NCBI GenBank assembly: GCA_037783415.1
Contig: JAZGTN010000064.1
Coordinates: 62,001 to 126,000 of the forward strand
Direction: 5' to 3'
Source of the DNA: Leptasterias polaris
Lineage: Eukaryota > Echinodermata > Asteroidea > Forcipulatida > Asteriidae
Length of the DNA: 64,000 bases
A program made the position numbers and the translations under genes. The notes beneath the pieces were generated by a model. That model searched no databases. It had not been told where the DNA came from and was given only the letters and a program-made list of their open reading frames with translations. Position 1 is the stretch's first letter; each line of letters starts with the position of its first letter. Of the stretch, positions 23,655 to 34,021 are shown piece by piece.

Positions 23655-23830
23655 GCGAGGGCGTAGTCTATCCTACACCAACTTGGGACTTGGTCGCAGC
23701 CCTCCACTCTTCCCTGTCCAGCTTTCGAGGTCCTCATCTCCACTGAGGCCAACATCCCGCTGCAAAGTGTCGATGAATGTGGCTCGCCGCCGTCCCCTTC
23801 TGCCAGTTCCCTGCAAGACACCCCCAAAAC
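23655..23830 (-). pseudogene. LINE 3' coding-tail fragment
   Basis: The minus strand reads GTGRRGRRRATFIDTLQRDV, matching the 'GRRxRGRPxxTFxDxLxxD' tail found at the end of several non-LTR ORF2 proteins, then DEDLESWTGK. Nothing else of the LINE is visible. The rest of 23563-24184 holds no recognisable gene. Confidence 0.55.
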
Positions 23831-24184
23831 ATCCAATTTAACGTGATGATCTCTGCTACCGCCTTTACCGCAGTTGGTGAAACATTTTAGACTTAGACTA
23901 TTAGTATTAAAGACAGTTTCTAAGAATGCGGATAAAATTAATGAACAATGGGCTAGTTTCAAAACAATAACCATTTATTAAGTAAATAATAACAATAGGC
24001 CCCCTACATAGTGTTTTTGTAACATTGCAATTACCATCACGTCGATATCTTTCCATCTCATCAAAAATATCTCGGTTTCTCTTGGCTTCATAACGATTCA
24101 GTCACCCGATTTTATACCTTTACTGTTCTTCCTTTCAGTTTAAGTAGCGCCTGTCACTTATTCACAAAATTAAACAGGCCTCTA

Positions 24185-25583
24185 GTGCACCATTGCCGTC
24201 AAAATGGCATCGTAGCCTTTATGTACATCGATGACGGACTCATTGTCTCCCCCGACTTTGAGTCGGCTTCAGCCAACGTTTCCTTTGTGCGCAACCTCTC
24301 AACCTGCAGCGGTTTCGTTCCTAGCAAAACTAAATGTGTCTGGTCAATCACTAAAACAATACAGTACCTGGGTCTTACCATCAATTCCGACGCATTTCGC
24401 TTTCAGGTACCACAAAGCAAAATTCACAAGATTCTTACGTTCATCTCATCCGTGCTGGATTTCCCACCAGTCCAATCAAGCCATTCCCGTACGAGACTTA
24501 GCGCGATTTACCGGTCACATAATTTCATCCTCATTAGCACTCGGTCCAGTCGCTAGATTTATGACACGTTGTTCCTACCGCGCCATTGAGTCGCGTCACT
24601 CTTGGTCCGATTCATTTGTTCTCCCTGCTGACACCGTTTCAGAACTCAGATTCTGGCTTACACAATTACAGTCTCTGAATGGTTTTACCATACGAGGCAG
24701 GCTAGTCCACTCCTTGACTATCTATTCCGATGCAAGCGACACGGGCTACGGTGGTTACGTCGAAGGTCACCTTTACTTTAAAGTACACGGTACCTGGTCC
24801 CCAGTAGAACAACAAAAAAGTTCCACTTGGCGCGAACTAGCCGCAGTAAGTCACGTACTTAAGCAGTTGCAAAAAGCAGTTACAGGCAAGAACGTCAAAT
24901 GGTTTACCGACAATTCCAACGTCCCAATTATCATTCAGTGTGGTAGCCCCAAACCCGACTTGCATGAACTCGCAAAATCAATATTTTACATGTCCGACGA
25001 ATTCAATTGCATCTTGTTACCGGAGTGGCTACCTAGAAACGAGAACAAACTCGCCGACGAAATCAGTCGATTTCGAGACTTCGACGACTGGTCTATCGAC
25101 AGGGGATCATTTCGGTTTATAGATAGTTTATGGGGTCCTCACAATATTGACCGTTTCGCCTCACCTCATAACGCTAAATTGACGCGGTTTAACTCCAGAT
25201 TTTGGTGTAAAGGCGTGGCAGGTGTCGATGCATTCTCTCAGAATTGGTCGGGTAAAAATAATTATTTTTGTCCTCCAGTATCTTTGATTATACAGGTCTT
25301 TAAGAGAATTCTCTCCGACAATGCCACCGGCACATTAGTCGTACCACACTGGCCCACGTCTTCCTTCTGGCCAATCATTTGCCCAGATGGCATACATTTC
25401 CATAGTAGGGTGGTCGATTGGAGATGGATGAATATTTCATTCAGTCCGTCTTCCCTGGGTACAAGTTCAGTGTTTTGCCAAACCCCATCATTCGCTTCCA
25501 TAGCGATTCGTTTTGATCCCTCATTAGCGCCATACACATGGTTAAGACTAGGCACTTGCCCTCAGCGCGAATCTTGCCTGTGA
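24185..25583 (+). pseudogene. Ngaro-like reverse transcriptase C-terminus and RNase H, frameshifted
   Basis: The first frame (24185-24480) gives the RT catalytic box FMYIDDGLIVSP and the following CVWSITKTIQYLGLTI. A frame change near 24480 leads to ARFTGHIISSSLALGPVARF and the RNase H: LTIYSDASDTGYGGYV (first acid), SSTWRELAAVSHVL (Glu), VKWFTDNSNVPIII (third acid), EWLPRNENKLADEISR. Downstream DWSIDRG, LWGPHNIDRFAS and CPPVSLIIQVFKRIL are typical of this retroelement class. The N-terminal half of RT and any gag are missing upstream. No methyltransferase signature, unlike the DIRS copy. Confidence 0.85.
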
Positions 25584-25826
25584 GTAGTATTTAAGCGGAC
25601 TTCGTTCCGCAATTTTGTACCCGGCCATTCCTGGTCGATGCCGATTTGCGAGCATCAAGTGTAAAAGTACGGTTTATCGTTGTTGGTACAGTTATACATG
25701 ATACTGCGACCAGTTTAGTGGTCTGATTGCAAACTTATTGCGTTTTGTGCAGTATATTACATTTTTGTATTGTTCTGATATTTTCATATCGTTTTTTCCC
25801 TTTCCCCTTTTTTTGGCGTTCTCAGA

Positions 25827-25950
25827 GGTAGGCGGCCCTTCCTACCAATAGTACTCCAAAATTGTGTACTTGTGTTTTCTTATTACTCTTCACATGATGA
25901 AGATTTAGTATAGAAAATAATTTTCTTTCGGAAGAATGAAGAAAGAAAGT
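25827..25950. repeat. Direct repeat A, copy 1
   Basis: gaggtaggcggcccttccta to agaatgaagaaagaaa, about 124 bp, nearly identical to 27791-27914. It includes a tttctttcggaagaatgaag hairpin. It lies between the RNase H and YR coding regions. Confidence 0.9.
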
Positions 25951-26374
25951 GAATTTTCTTTACGTTATCGTAAGACAGGTGCAGCACGCAAATTTCTTGC
26001 GCGCTTGGTTACGTAACTCTTTGTGAAGCCGTTACTTATATAACGCCTATTCAACTTCATTCTCAGTTGAGCAACCTTATCTCGCTCTTCCCAACCCTCC
26101 CGCCCGCTTGGGCATCAGTACGCAGTGTCATTCGGAGCAAGGGTGCGCGACCTTCGTCCAACACTCGGGTCGCGCCCACGGTTCCTCCCACGATGGGGGT
26201 TTTACGTGGCCACTGTTGGTGTTGGGCGCCGAACTGACGCTGCACTACTTTGACCTTTGTGTCAAATTCAAGTTGCCCTTAGTGCCTGGTATTGGTTTTC
26301 AATTGAACAATCGTCAATCTGGATTTTCCAGTTTTTCCAGCTGTTTGTGCTGTTTTTATTCTTGTTGTATTTCA

Positions 26375-27348
26375 GATATTTGGAATAGAATTACTCAAGG
26401 TATTGACGACCCGGAAATGCAACTATTGGCCAGACATCAATTGCCTGCACTACTCCTCTCGGCGAAAGCTCCATCCACCATCGAAACATACAGTTCTGCA
26501 TGGCACCGTTGGGAAGCCTGGGCGTCATCTAAGACCGGAGTTACCGTCTTTCCAGTTCGTACTTCCCATCGTTGCTCCCAAGCAAGCACAAGTCTACCGC
26601 CGATTCCACGGCAGCCGCTGTCAAATGGGTCCACAGTCTAGCCGGTCTTCCATCGCCCACCGACGAACCTCTCGTTAAGATGGCACTTCAAGGTTATAGA
26701 CGTTCTCTGGCTTCAACCCCCAATCGGAAAGAACCTGTTTCACCAGCCGTCATGAAGCAGCTTTTCCATGCACATGGGCACTCGGCTGCTATTCTTGCTG
26801 ACCTGCGGGTTCTATTTATTTGTTTCATCTGCTATGCAGGATTCCTTCGTTTCGGCGATCTCAATAACGTCCGGCGTGTAGACTGTAAAATCGCCAGTGA
26901 TCGGTTAGTCATTCATCTCAACCAATCCAAAACCGACCAATTCCGCCAAGGAGCAGAAATAGTCATTGGCAGAACTTTAGCTCCTACATGCCCAGTCAAA
27001 ATTGCCGAGAGGTATTTCTCTGCCACAGGTGACCCGGTAGATTCATCACTACCAGTTGTACGTCGAATTACAAGATTGGCCAAGGGCATGATAGCCGCCG
27101 TTCACGGCTTAAGCTACACCAGGACCCGCGAAATTGTTTTACAAGCACTTCGCCCCTTTGTTCCTGACATCAGCAAATTCGGACTCCATAGTCTTCGATC
27201 TGGAGGCGCTTCGGCAGCTTCGAACGCTCTGGTGCCATCCCATCTCATTTCCAAACACGGCAGATGGTCTTCCGAAAAAGCAAGGAACGCATATATTAAG
27301 GTGGATGAGAACACTAGTTTAATTCCATCTACGGTGTTGGGAATTTAG
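26375..27348 (+). pseudogene. Ngaro-like tyrosine recombinase, one frame break
   Basis: Begins after a pyrimidine-rich ttcttgttgtatttcag, a plausible splice acceptor at about 26374, with IWNRITQGIDDPEMQLLARH and SAKAPSTIETYSSAWHRWEA. A frame change near 26550-26570 leads into WVHSLAGLPSPTDEPLVKMA and the catalytic half: CYAGFLRFGDL (Arg), SKTDQFRQGAE (Lys), LHSLRSGGASAA (H-x-x-R), ISKHGRWSSEKARNAYIK (His and nucleophile Tyr). The whole catalytic set is present in the 3' frame, so the lesion is confined to the DNA-binding half. Confidence 0.87.
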
Positions 27349-27418
27349 CAACAATGCATGTTCGATCATTACCTACTCCTTGTTACCATTTTGGGGATAC
27401 TTGACACGAATTTGTCTG

Positions 27419-27452
27419 ATCAACAGTTTATTTAACCTGTCCGCTCAAGTCA
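27419..27452. repeat. Direct repeat B, copy 1
   Basis: tgatcaacagtttatttaac plus 14 more bases, 70 bp after the YR stop; exact match at 27702-27735. Confidence 0.9.
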
Positions 27453-27701
27453 TTGTTGGAAAAAACAATATATGACTGTACCTTGATACCTTTAAATAAT
27501 AATAATAATAATAATGCGATAATCATAATATATAAGACCTTTACGCCTTATTGTATATTTTTCTTAAGATCCTGATTAATTGACTAAATCATATAATTAA
27601 TTTAATTCGTTTATAAATGTAATTGTTTAAACAAATAAAATGCGAAACCACTACAGTAAACTTGTTTTCAAGTTGAAGAGCAACTTATGCTCGCGTAACT
27701 G

Positions 27702-27735
27702 ATCAACAGTTTATTTAACCTGTCCGCTCAAGTAA
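27702..27735. repeat. Direct repeat B, copy 2
   Basis: Second copy of the 34-bp repeat, 283 bp downstream of the first. The sequence between the copies is AT-rich, with an (AAT)n run at about 27498-27517. Confidence 0.9.
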
Positions 27736-27790
27736 AAATAATTGTTGACGTGCTTGTAACTGTTGTGATGTGAAAGTATAGAATACAGCG

Positions 27791-27914
27791 AGGTAGGCGG
27801 CCCTTCCTACCAATAGTACTCCAAAATTGTGTACTTGTGTTTTCTTATTACTCTTCACATGATGAAGATTTAGTATAGAAAAAAAAATTCTTTCGGAAGA
27901 ATGAAGAAAGAAAA
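27791..27914. repeat. Direct repeat A, copy 2
   Basis: Second copy of the ~124-bp repeat; a few changes in the A-run near 27881. Sequence after it is unlike that after copy 1, so the match ends at the element edge. Confidence 0.9.
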
Positions 27915-29210
27915 CATAATTTAAAGTTTGAATGGCCAGGGCAAGGGCAATACACTTGCAACGTGACTTCTAAGAAAATACGCTTGAGAAACACAATATA
28001 AAGTTTGAGTGGTCAGGGCAAGGTCGCTTGGACATTATTAATATGCTATATAGTGCGTCAATAATTGTCCTTTTCGACCAGATGAAAAGGCAAAATGTTG
28101 TCATGTCTGTGCAAAAGTTTGAGCGGGCTTAACATTCTACAACCTGATACAAACATTATGCTGAAATGATCAGTAGTTTTAAAGATATGAATAAGATAAG
28201 ATATAAAGAAATTTTCAACTTCCGGTTTGAACCGGAAGTCAGTTCAAATGTTGTAAAGGTTCTGTGTAGCGTTTGCCAAGCTCTTAACGACCTATCCAAT
28301 GATGTGTAGATTGTAAAAAACCGAATTATGGTTCAGGAGTTATGGTTTTTACAAATATTAAACTTTGATTTATTGTAATTCGATACCTGACGACGTCATC
28401 ATGACGTCATTAGTTTTGTATTGTCTTGATACCGAGGTTCAACTATCTGATGAGTTTCAATGTTCAAATAATAAACCACAAGGGAAACTGACTGGGTAAA
28501 TTTTAAATGATTTTGGGTTGAACAAGGAAAAATTGACTAGAGCGGGATTTGAACCAACGACCTCCGGATTGACGTGCCGGCGCTCTACCAACTGAGTTTC
28601 AATGTTGAATTCAATCTCAATCTTGAGTTATTCCGTAGATAAGCTCCAAAGTTGTTTTTTGAAGGGAAAAAAACGAAGGTGAACTTCGACCTAGGGTAAC
28701 GACCCGGAAGTTAAGGTCGTACGATTTTGGCGTTAACTTTTCAAATGTTGCTAAAGTCTTGATCTATCCGATGCCCAAGTATATTCGTTGAGATACAGCA
28801 AAAAGCAAATGGTCATTTTTCAACTTAAAAAACCTTGTAATTCGACACCTGATGACGATGACGTAATGACAACTGTGCCGTCTTCATATTGAGGTTCAAT
28901 TATCTGATGAGTTTCAAGGTTCAATTCAGTTTCAATGTTGAGTTATGCTGTAGAGAAGAGTTCTAGGGAAGAAGATAGAGAAGAAAGAAAACAAAAACAA
29001 AAACCCAAAAAACAAAAAACAAGAGGTGTTCGTGCTGAATTGCACGAACACCTAAAAAAAAGAAAAGAACAAAAACAAGAGGTGTTCGTGCTCATATTGC
29101 ACAAACACCTAAAAACAGAACAAAACCAAGAGGTGTTCGTGCACATATTGCACAAATACCCAAAAAGTAACAATAGGGTTTCAGCCCCTAGCCGAACACC
29201 CAATTAACTG
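27915..29210. repeat. Family H repeat, copy 6, with three 3' hairpins
   Basis: The body matches 55.16-55.97 kb (aaaagtttgagcgggcttaa, tttgaaccggaagtc, gaggttcaactatctgatga). The end has three successive hairpins at 29024-29053, 29080-29110 and 29131-29161, each aggtgttcgtg ... cac.aa.ac.cc, spaced by A-rich linkers, and a fourth half-site gccgaacacccaatta. Other copies carry only one. Confidence 0.75.
28531..28600 (-). repeat. tRNA-derived SINE-like segment
   Basis: The minus strand reads ctcagttggtagagcgccgg (A-box) and ggtcgttggttcaaatcccg (B-box) with tRNA-like spacing and a foldable anticodon stem (gccgg/ccgg). The acceptor stem is not paired, and it is embedded in a family H copy. It is a SINE head or tRNA pseudogene. 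Confidence 0.6.
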
Positions 29211-30165
29211 GGCTCAATCTGAATGTGTTTAAATATTCGCAGTGCAGATTAAAGCCAAATCTGTCTGCAGGGTACCAACAGCAAGGCACTTGGGTTTATA
29301 TGGGTCTTAGGCACTCCTTCAAGGCCAAGCCATACCCATAAGGGTTGGAAACCTCTTCGGACATCCTTATTGAATTAATTAATAGTACATTATGAAGAAA
29401 CAAAACACAGTCATCAAGACAAACTAAAGTATCCGAATGGTAAGAGTGAGTGAGATCTAGGACTTAACAGTTAACAAAATTATTTTGGTGCTTACTATGC
29501 TTACCCCCCCCCCCCCTAAAATAACCCCGAAATGAAAAGAAAAAAACTAACCAGATTGAAAAGTCAATTTAACTTAACGATTCCCTTAAAGAACTTGTAA
29601 ATCTTAATCATCAAGTAATAATTACATTTGTATATACATGTACAGACCATAGAGCAAGGACAGAGACAGACTAACTTACCATCATTTCACAGAAGAATTA
29701 TGCAGTTTGGGAGCGAGCACACTATCGTTGAATGACATGACACCAGAAGTCCTTCTCCGTCTTTACATAAACCGGAAAGAGTCCTGAAACCGCAGCATCT
29801 GGAGTGTTTGGATGGGGATGGGGATGGGGATGGGGATGGGGATGGGGGTGGGGGAGGGGGTAGCGGTGTCAAACAATGGAAACAACGCGATCGGCTTGTC
29901 CTCAGTAAAAGTTTAGAGTAAATCTTAGACTGAACATCCACACGACAAATATCTAATAGGTTCATGTTTGTGGCTAAGAACAAATAATTATAAGAATGCA
30001 AGCTTTTACAGCCCGTTTTTCCACACACAAAAAAATTCACACTCTCACTTTAGGTACAAGTTTGGGGCTACATTTAGGTCGGGCAACATTTAGGTGCAAG
30101 TTTGGGGCTACATTCAGGTCGGGTGACATTTAGGGCTCGGGCTACAATTAGGGGCCGCACAATCA
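29211..30165. other. Intergenic stretch with simple repeats
   Basis: No gene seen. It contains a C-run at about 29505-29515, a (GGGGAT)n-type G-rich tract at 29811-29861 with at least five runs of four or more G's (quadruplex-capable), and two direct copies of a ~52-bp unit (gcaagtttggggctacatt) at about 30050-30155. Confidence 0.6.
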
Positions 30166-30403
30166 TGTCTGTATCCCTGCAGATGAGCACCACTCTTTGA
30201 TATCTTCATTGACTGCCTCACATGCTAGAGTATCAACCTGGTGTCAGCCTCCTCATGGTTTCCTCAAAGTTTTACATCGTCCCTTCTCGTGAAATTGGCA
30301 TCTGTAACATCAAGGAACCCACTGCATGTTAATATCTCATATTTTTGCAGTAGATCCTTGCCCTTCTCTGCGATGGCCTCTGACCAGAACTTGGCGAGAT
30401 CAG

Positions 30404-30654
30404 GGCCCAATTTCATGGCTCTTCTTACCGTAAGCAAAGAATCGCGCTTACGGAAGCAGAGAATTCCGGGCTTACGTCAAGCGCATTTCACGGGTTAGCA
30501 GGGAGTTTTTGCTTGTGCTCGGTGCGTAGTCCACGTTCCTAGGCATTCTTTGCTTACACAGCTAGCGCAGAAATTCGGCGCTTGCACAGTAAGCAGAGAA
30601 TTTTGATCGTAAGCGCAGAAGTCAGCAGTAAGCAGAGCCTTGAAATTGGGCCCT
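30404..30654. mobile_element. MITE inserted in the pseudogene
   Basis: About 250 bp with terminal inverted repeats gggcccaatttcatggctc and gagccttgaaattgggccc. The interior has repeated ttacg/gtaagc motifs. Removing it joins GNKEG to DLAKFW, which restores continuity of the surrounding pseudogene reading, so it is a true insertion. No clear target duplication was seen. Confidence 0.85.
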
Positions 30655-31282
30655 TCTTTGTTACCATCCAAGGCAATGAATTGGCCCCAAACCTGTCGGA
30701 GTGGAACCTGGGGTCCATCGATAAGCTTTTGAATTGGCTGTTTCTTTTCCATTTGCTTTGATCAAGTCACTGCCTTGATGGAGCCCTCACCATTCTCCAA
30801 TGTAGGGATCAAATACCAAGTCAGCTCTTGTTGTGTTCTCTCCAATGTGTTGTGTCACACTATTTATGTAAACACCAGTGTTGTCATAAAATGTCTGACA
30901 CCCATGGGGCTTTCAGAGAGCATGAATAAGTGTATGACCATCTATCAGCACACATGTCTTCAGGTTGGCATTCGGTATATTTGTGGGCGTGGTAAACCCA
31001 TCCATTAAGATGTTGATCAGATCTGCCTTTGGTGTTGAATTCATCTCTCCTCCAGCCTTGTAGACAGTGGAAATAGAGACAGCTCATGCTGAAGAATATT
31101 CACCATTTCCAATGGTCGATCTCCAGTGGCAGCATTGAGTAATCGTTGCAGCAATTGGTGGAAACGTTTACTTCGTACAGATCAGCATAAGTTTTTGAGC
31201 GATGTTTCTTCAGGGTGTCATGAAAACCAACAGTTTCTTCAATCAGACGGTGTGTCATGTTGGTCATCACAAACTGTTTTCC

Positions 31283-31365
31283 CATGCCTGTTCATCGCCT
31301 TCTTGTTCTCTTAACAAAAACATTTTTGTTACTGAATTCTACATGTACATAAACCTCTGGTGCTG
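31283..31365. repeat. 83-bp direct repeat, copy 1
   Basis: catgcctgttcatcgccttc to aaacctctggtgctg. It recurs at 32132-32214 (offset 849). Copy 1 ends one base before the THOC3 3' UTR copy begins. Confidence 0.92.
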
Positions 31366-31366
31366 T

Positions 31367-31738
31367 TTGACCTGCATGTATTCTGGAACATGATGGGCTA
31401 TAACGGCACATGTACCATTTGAAGTACATTTGGTTTTCTCCTGCATGGCTGCAAAAGTACTTTTTACTTATAAATTTTATAGACATACCTTCACATCAAT
31501 ATTGTGCATCCTCCGGAAAGGGGAGCAAATTTGGATCACATTTAACAATTCTGGAAAATGGTGCACAGTTCTCATCACCTCTGTAGGCTCATTGTTTACT
31601 TTTTATTCCTACTGTAGTAATAATACTTAAGAGTCAGAAAACTGAGGCAACCCAGATGAACTGGTCAATATAAGCCACTCACATCCATGTGAATGCCAAA
31701 AATGTTGCTTAAAACCATACTGTAACAACTATGGATCA
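31367..31738. repeat. Duplicated copy of the THOC3 3' end
   Basis: Reads the same as 36238-36609 over 372 bp with a constant offset of 4871 and no gaps that I could see. The source spans the last THOC3 codons and the 3' UTR. There is no poly-A/T tract at the junction, so this looks like DNA-level copying rather than retroposition. Confidence 0.93.
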
Positions 31739-32131
31739 ACCATGTTCTCCAGTCGTTACAAGATCCCTTACCAAGTTACCACATCACTTGGTGCAATGTC
31801 TCTGGTTGCCAATGATTCCAGTGGTACATGTATTTCTCTAACATCATCACAGCCAGTTTCGTCTTCTTCTTCAGCCAACGTGAGGGTTTACTTGGAACAC
31901 ATAAAATCTTGTTAGCTGTGTGGTAAGCTTCATAACGTCATCAACATCTCGCTTTTTGTTGGATTGAACACTATCAGAGCGGGTGAAAGTGGTTTCTTCC
32001 TCGCCTCAGAATCTTCCAGATTGAGAGATCTTATGTCTTGTGTGACGCGTGATCGCTCGGACCATGTGATACAAAATTTGTCTCTGGCTTGACCATTTCT
32101 CTTAATTTCAATTATGCCAGTCTGCATTTTG

Positions 32132-32214
32132 CATGCCTGTTCATCGCCTTCTTGTTCTCTTAACAAAAACATTTTTGTTACTGAATTCTACATGTACATA
32201 AACCTCTGGTGCTG
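32132..32214. repeat. 83-bp direct repeat, copy 2
   Basis: Second copy of 31283-31365. Here it continues into cttctcgagaagtttcatat, which fits the surrounding pseudogene, so this is probably the original position. Confidence 0.9.
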
Positions 32215-32632
32215 CTTCTCGAGAAGTTTCATATCTGCGAGATAAACAGGTCCCCACCGGGCATAGTTGCTATAATCGTAGATGGTGAGGCCATGGCAGC
32301 ATTGCTGAAAAAGCTTCTACATGCGCTTTGAACATTGTTACAAGATCTGACAGCTGGCCTATTTTGGGCAAGTTATGCTCTGTGATTGCCATCTCTCTTT
32401 TTGAACTTCTTTACCACACTTTGGGCAAGTTTGTCAACTTCCACATCTTTTTGTTAACCATTTTAGTCTGAGGATCCAGAGGATCTTGACCTGGTCGGTC
32501 TCTACAACTTTCTCCGGAACATGGTTGTTTCATTTCGCAGTCACTTGGAAACCATATTTCTTACACAAATCCCAGTGAATCACCTTGGCCAACTTGTCAT
32601 GTCTACCTTTGTACTCCATCTGGGCTATCATA

Positions 32633-33190
32633 CTACATTCGCTGACAATATAAAAATACAATTTCCTCTACCTTATTACACATTATACACATAGGAGACA
32701 CGTTTGCTTTCTCTATCCTTGCCTTCATAACATTTGTTCTTGGAGACTGGTATTGTGCTGCAGTAGTTGAGCCCTCAGAATCCTTCTTTAGCTCTCCACT
32801 CCTTAACCAATTCCAGGACTTGGCGCTCACCACTTCATTAGTGCATCTCAAGAATCGGCCATGAAGTGGTTTGTTCCTCCAATCTTGTTGTCTTTCCTCT
32901 TTCATTACCCTTTTGTGCTCCTTTGGCCCAACTTTGTCTGCCCTCTGTACTTTTGCGCAGCTTTCAACAAGCTTTCCTCGGTCCTCCTGACATGACAATG
33001 CAAACTCCTACACTTGATGCTAACGCTGTCCGTAATGTTCAGCAATCTCCTTCCGCCCTCTGACCTCGGAATATAGAGTCTACAAACATTTGACTGCTTG
33101 CCATGCATGGTCATTAGTTTTCTTGTCCTCCTGTCCACTGACAGATCTTCTTTAGTCCACTCGACAATACCCGCACTTTTAAGTAGGTCT
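32633..33190 (-). pseudogene. LINE reverse-transcriptase C-terminal fragment
   Basis: The minus strand reads MDRRTRKLMTMHGKQSNVCR, LYIPRSEGGRRLLNITDSV, then in the next frame ESLLKAAQKYRG and DWRNKPLHGRFLRCTNEVV, SWNWLRSGELKKDSEGSTTA, AAQYQSPRTNVMKARIEKA and MCIMCNKVEE. This is the post-RT region of a non-LTR retrotransposon (LDRxTRKLLTMxG, GGRGLL, LHGQFxR, CxxC). The RT catalytic domain is not present upstream. Frames are broken. Confidence 0.7.
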
Positions 33191-34021
33191 ACATCTACTC
33201 TATCTAAAGTTAATTAAACCTTTTCAGTAAGACAATTACAGCTAAAAAAACCTCATGACATGTCCAACCCTTTAAAAAATCTTGCTGGTTTCACACATAC
33301 TTTTGGAGGATCCTTAAGTAAACACACTGTCCTGGCATCCAACTAAGATAATCCCGTTAATCCCTTAAATAAACAACCTGCTCTGAACAGGAAACTGACT
33401 GGATGATTGCTGGAACTTTTTTTAGAAGCTACATGAAATGGCCATTGCATGGCAATATGCATGGAAAAACTGTACAGAACATGTATTTAAATTACCTTTT
33501 CCTTCTAAGATTTTAAGTACAAGTCGGATAATTCTGTCATTAATGGGTCAATTAAGCTTATTACTTTGATTCTAGATTTTATTCAGTCATGATACATGAA
33601 TGTGTATGTATTTTTTTTGCAAAGATATTGTAGCCTGTATGGAAGCTATAATTGCAGTTTTCTTTTTGGAATAGATTGCTGATACTATAGTAAGAGTAAA
33701 ACCTATAAAAAGAGGGGAAATCAATTTTGAGTCTGAATTTCTGAAAGCTTTTGATCTGTGAAATATGTTCACCCAGAATACAGTCATCTTTCAGAAAATT
33801 GTGTTAGTGGCCTTCGAATGCTACTCCATTAAGATACATGTAATCAATCATTTTGATAACATTTTCATGGCTTGTTTTATGCATCTACATGTAGACCTAT
33901 GCTCTACCATCTTTTAACCAAATTTAATAAGAGTGTGCGACTGAATAGGGTACTTTCGACAATGAAAACAGTTCAATATGAAAAGAAATTAGAAACAGAT
34001 GCCAATTTATATTTATATGTA
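33191..34021. other. AT-rich stretch, nothing recognised
   Basis: No gene, structured repeat or terminal motif was seen on either strand before the TA-flanked element begins. Confidence 0.5.

Larger units (their letters stand above)
24185..27914 (+). mobile_element. Ngaro-like YR retrotransposon remains with split direct repeats
   Basis: RT/RNase H and tyrosine recombinase in the same orientation, with two pairs of direct repeats: A (25827-25950, 27791-27914) and B (27419-27452, 27702-27735). Split direct repeats are a hallmark of Ngaro/PAT-type elements. The layout here is odd: repeat A lies between RNase H and YR, and the end order is B, B, A. The 5' boundary is not defined. Confidence 0.7.
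30170..32630 (-). pseudogene. Decayed copy of an uncharacterised expanded invertebrate gene
   Basis: The minus strand carries broken pieces, in order, of a protein family I recognise only as an uncharacterised multi-copy invertebrate/fish family. 32172-31930 holds MFLLREQEGDEQACKMQTGI and KKPLSPALIVFNPTKSEMLM. Near 30950-30750 come VLIDGHTLIHALRKP, DLVFDPYIGEW and IKANGKE. Then KKQPIQKLIDGPQVPLRQVW and FIALDGNKEG (30752-30655). A MITE interrupts here, and DLAKFWSEAIAEKGKDLLQK resumes at 30400. Stops and frame changes are frequent. It also contains a copy of the THOC3 3' UTR. Function unknown. Confidence 0.6.

Noticed and set aside
28531..28600. A functional tRNA on the minus strand
   Set aside because: A and B boxes are clear, but the acceptor stem is unpaired and it is embedded in a repeat; a SINE head is more likely.
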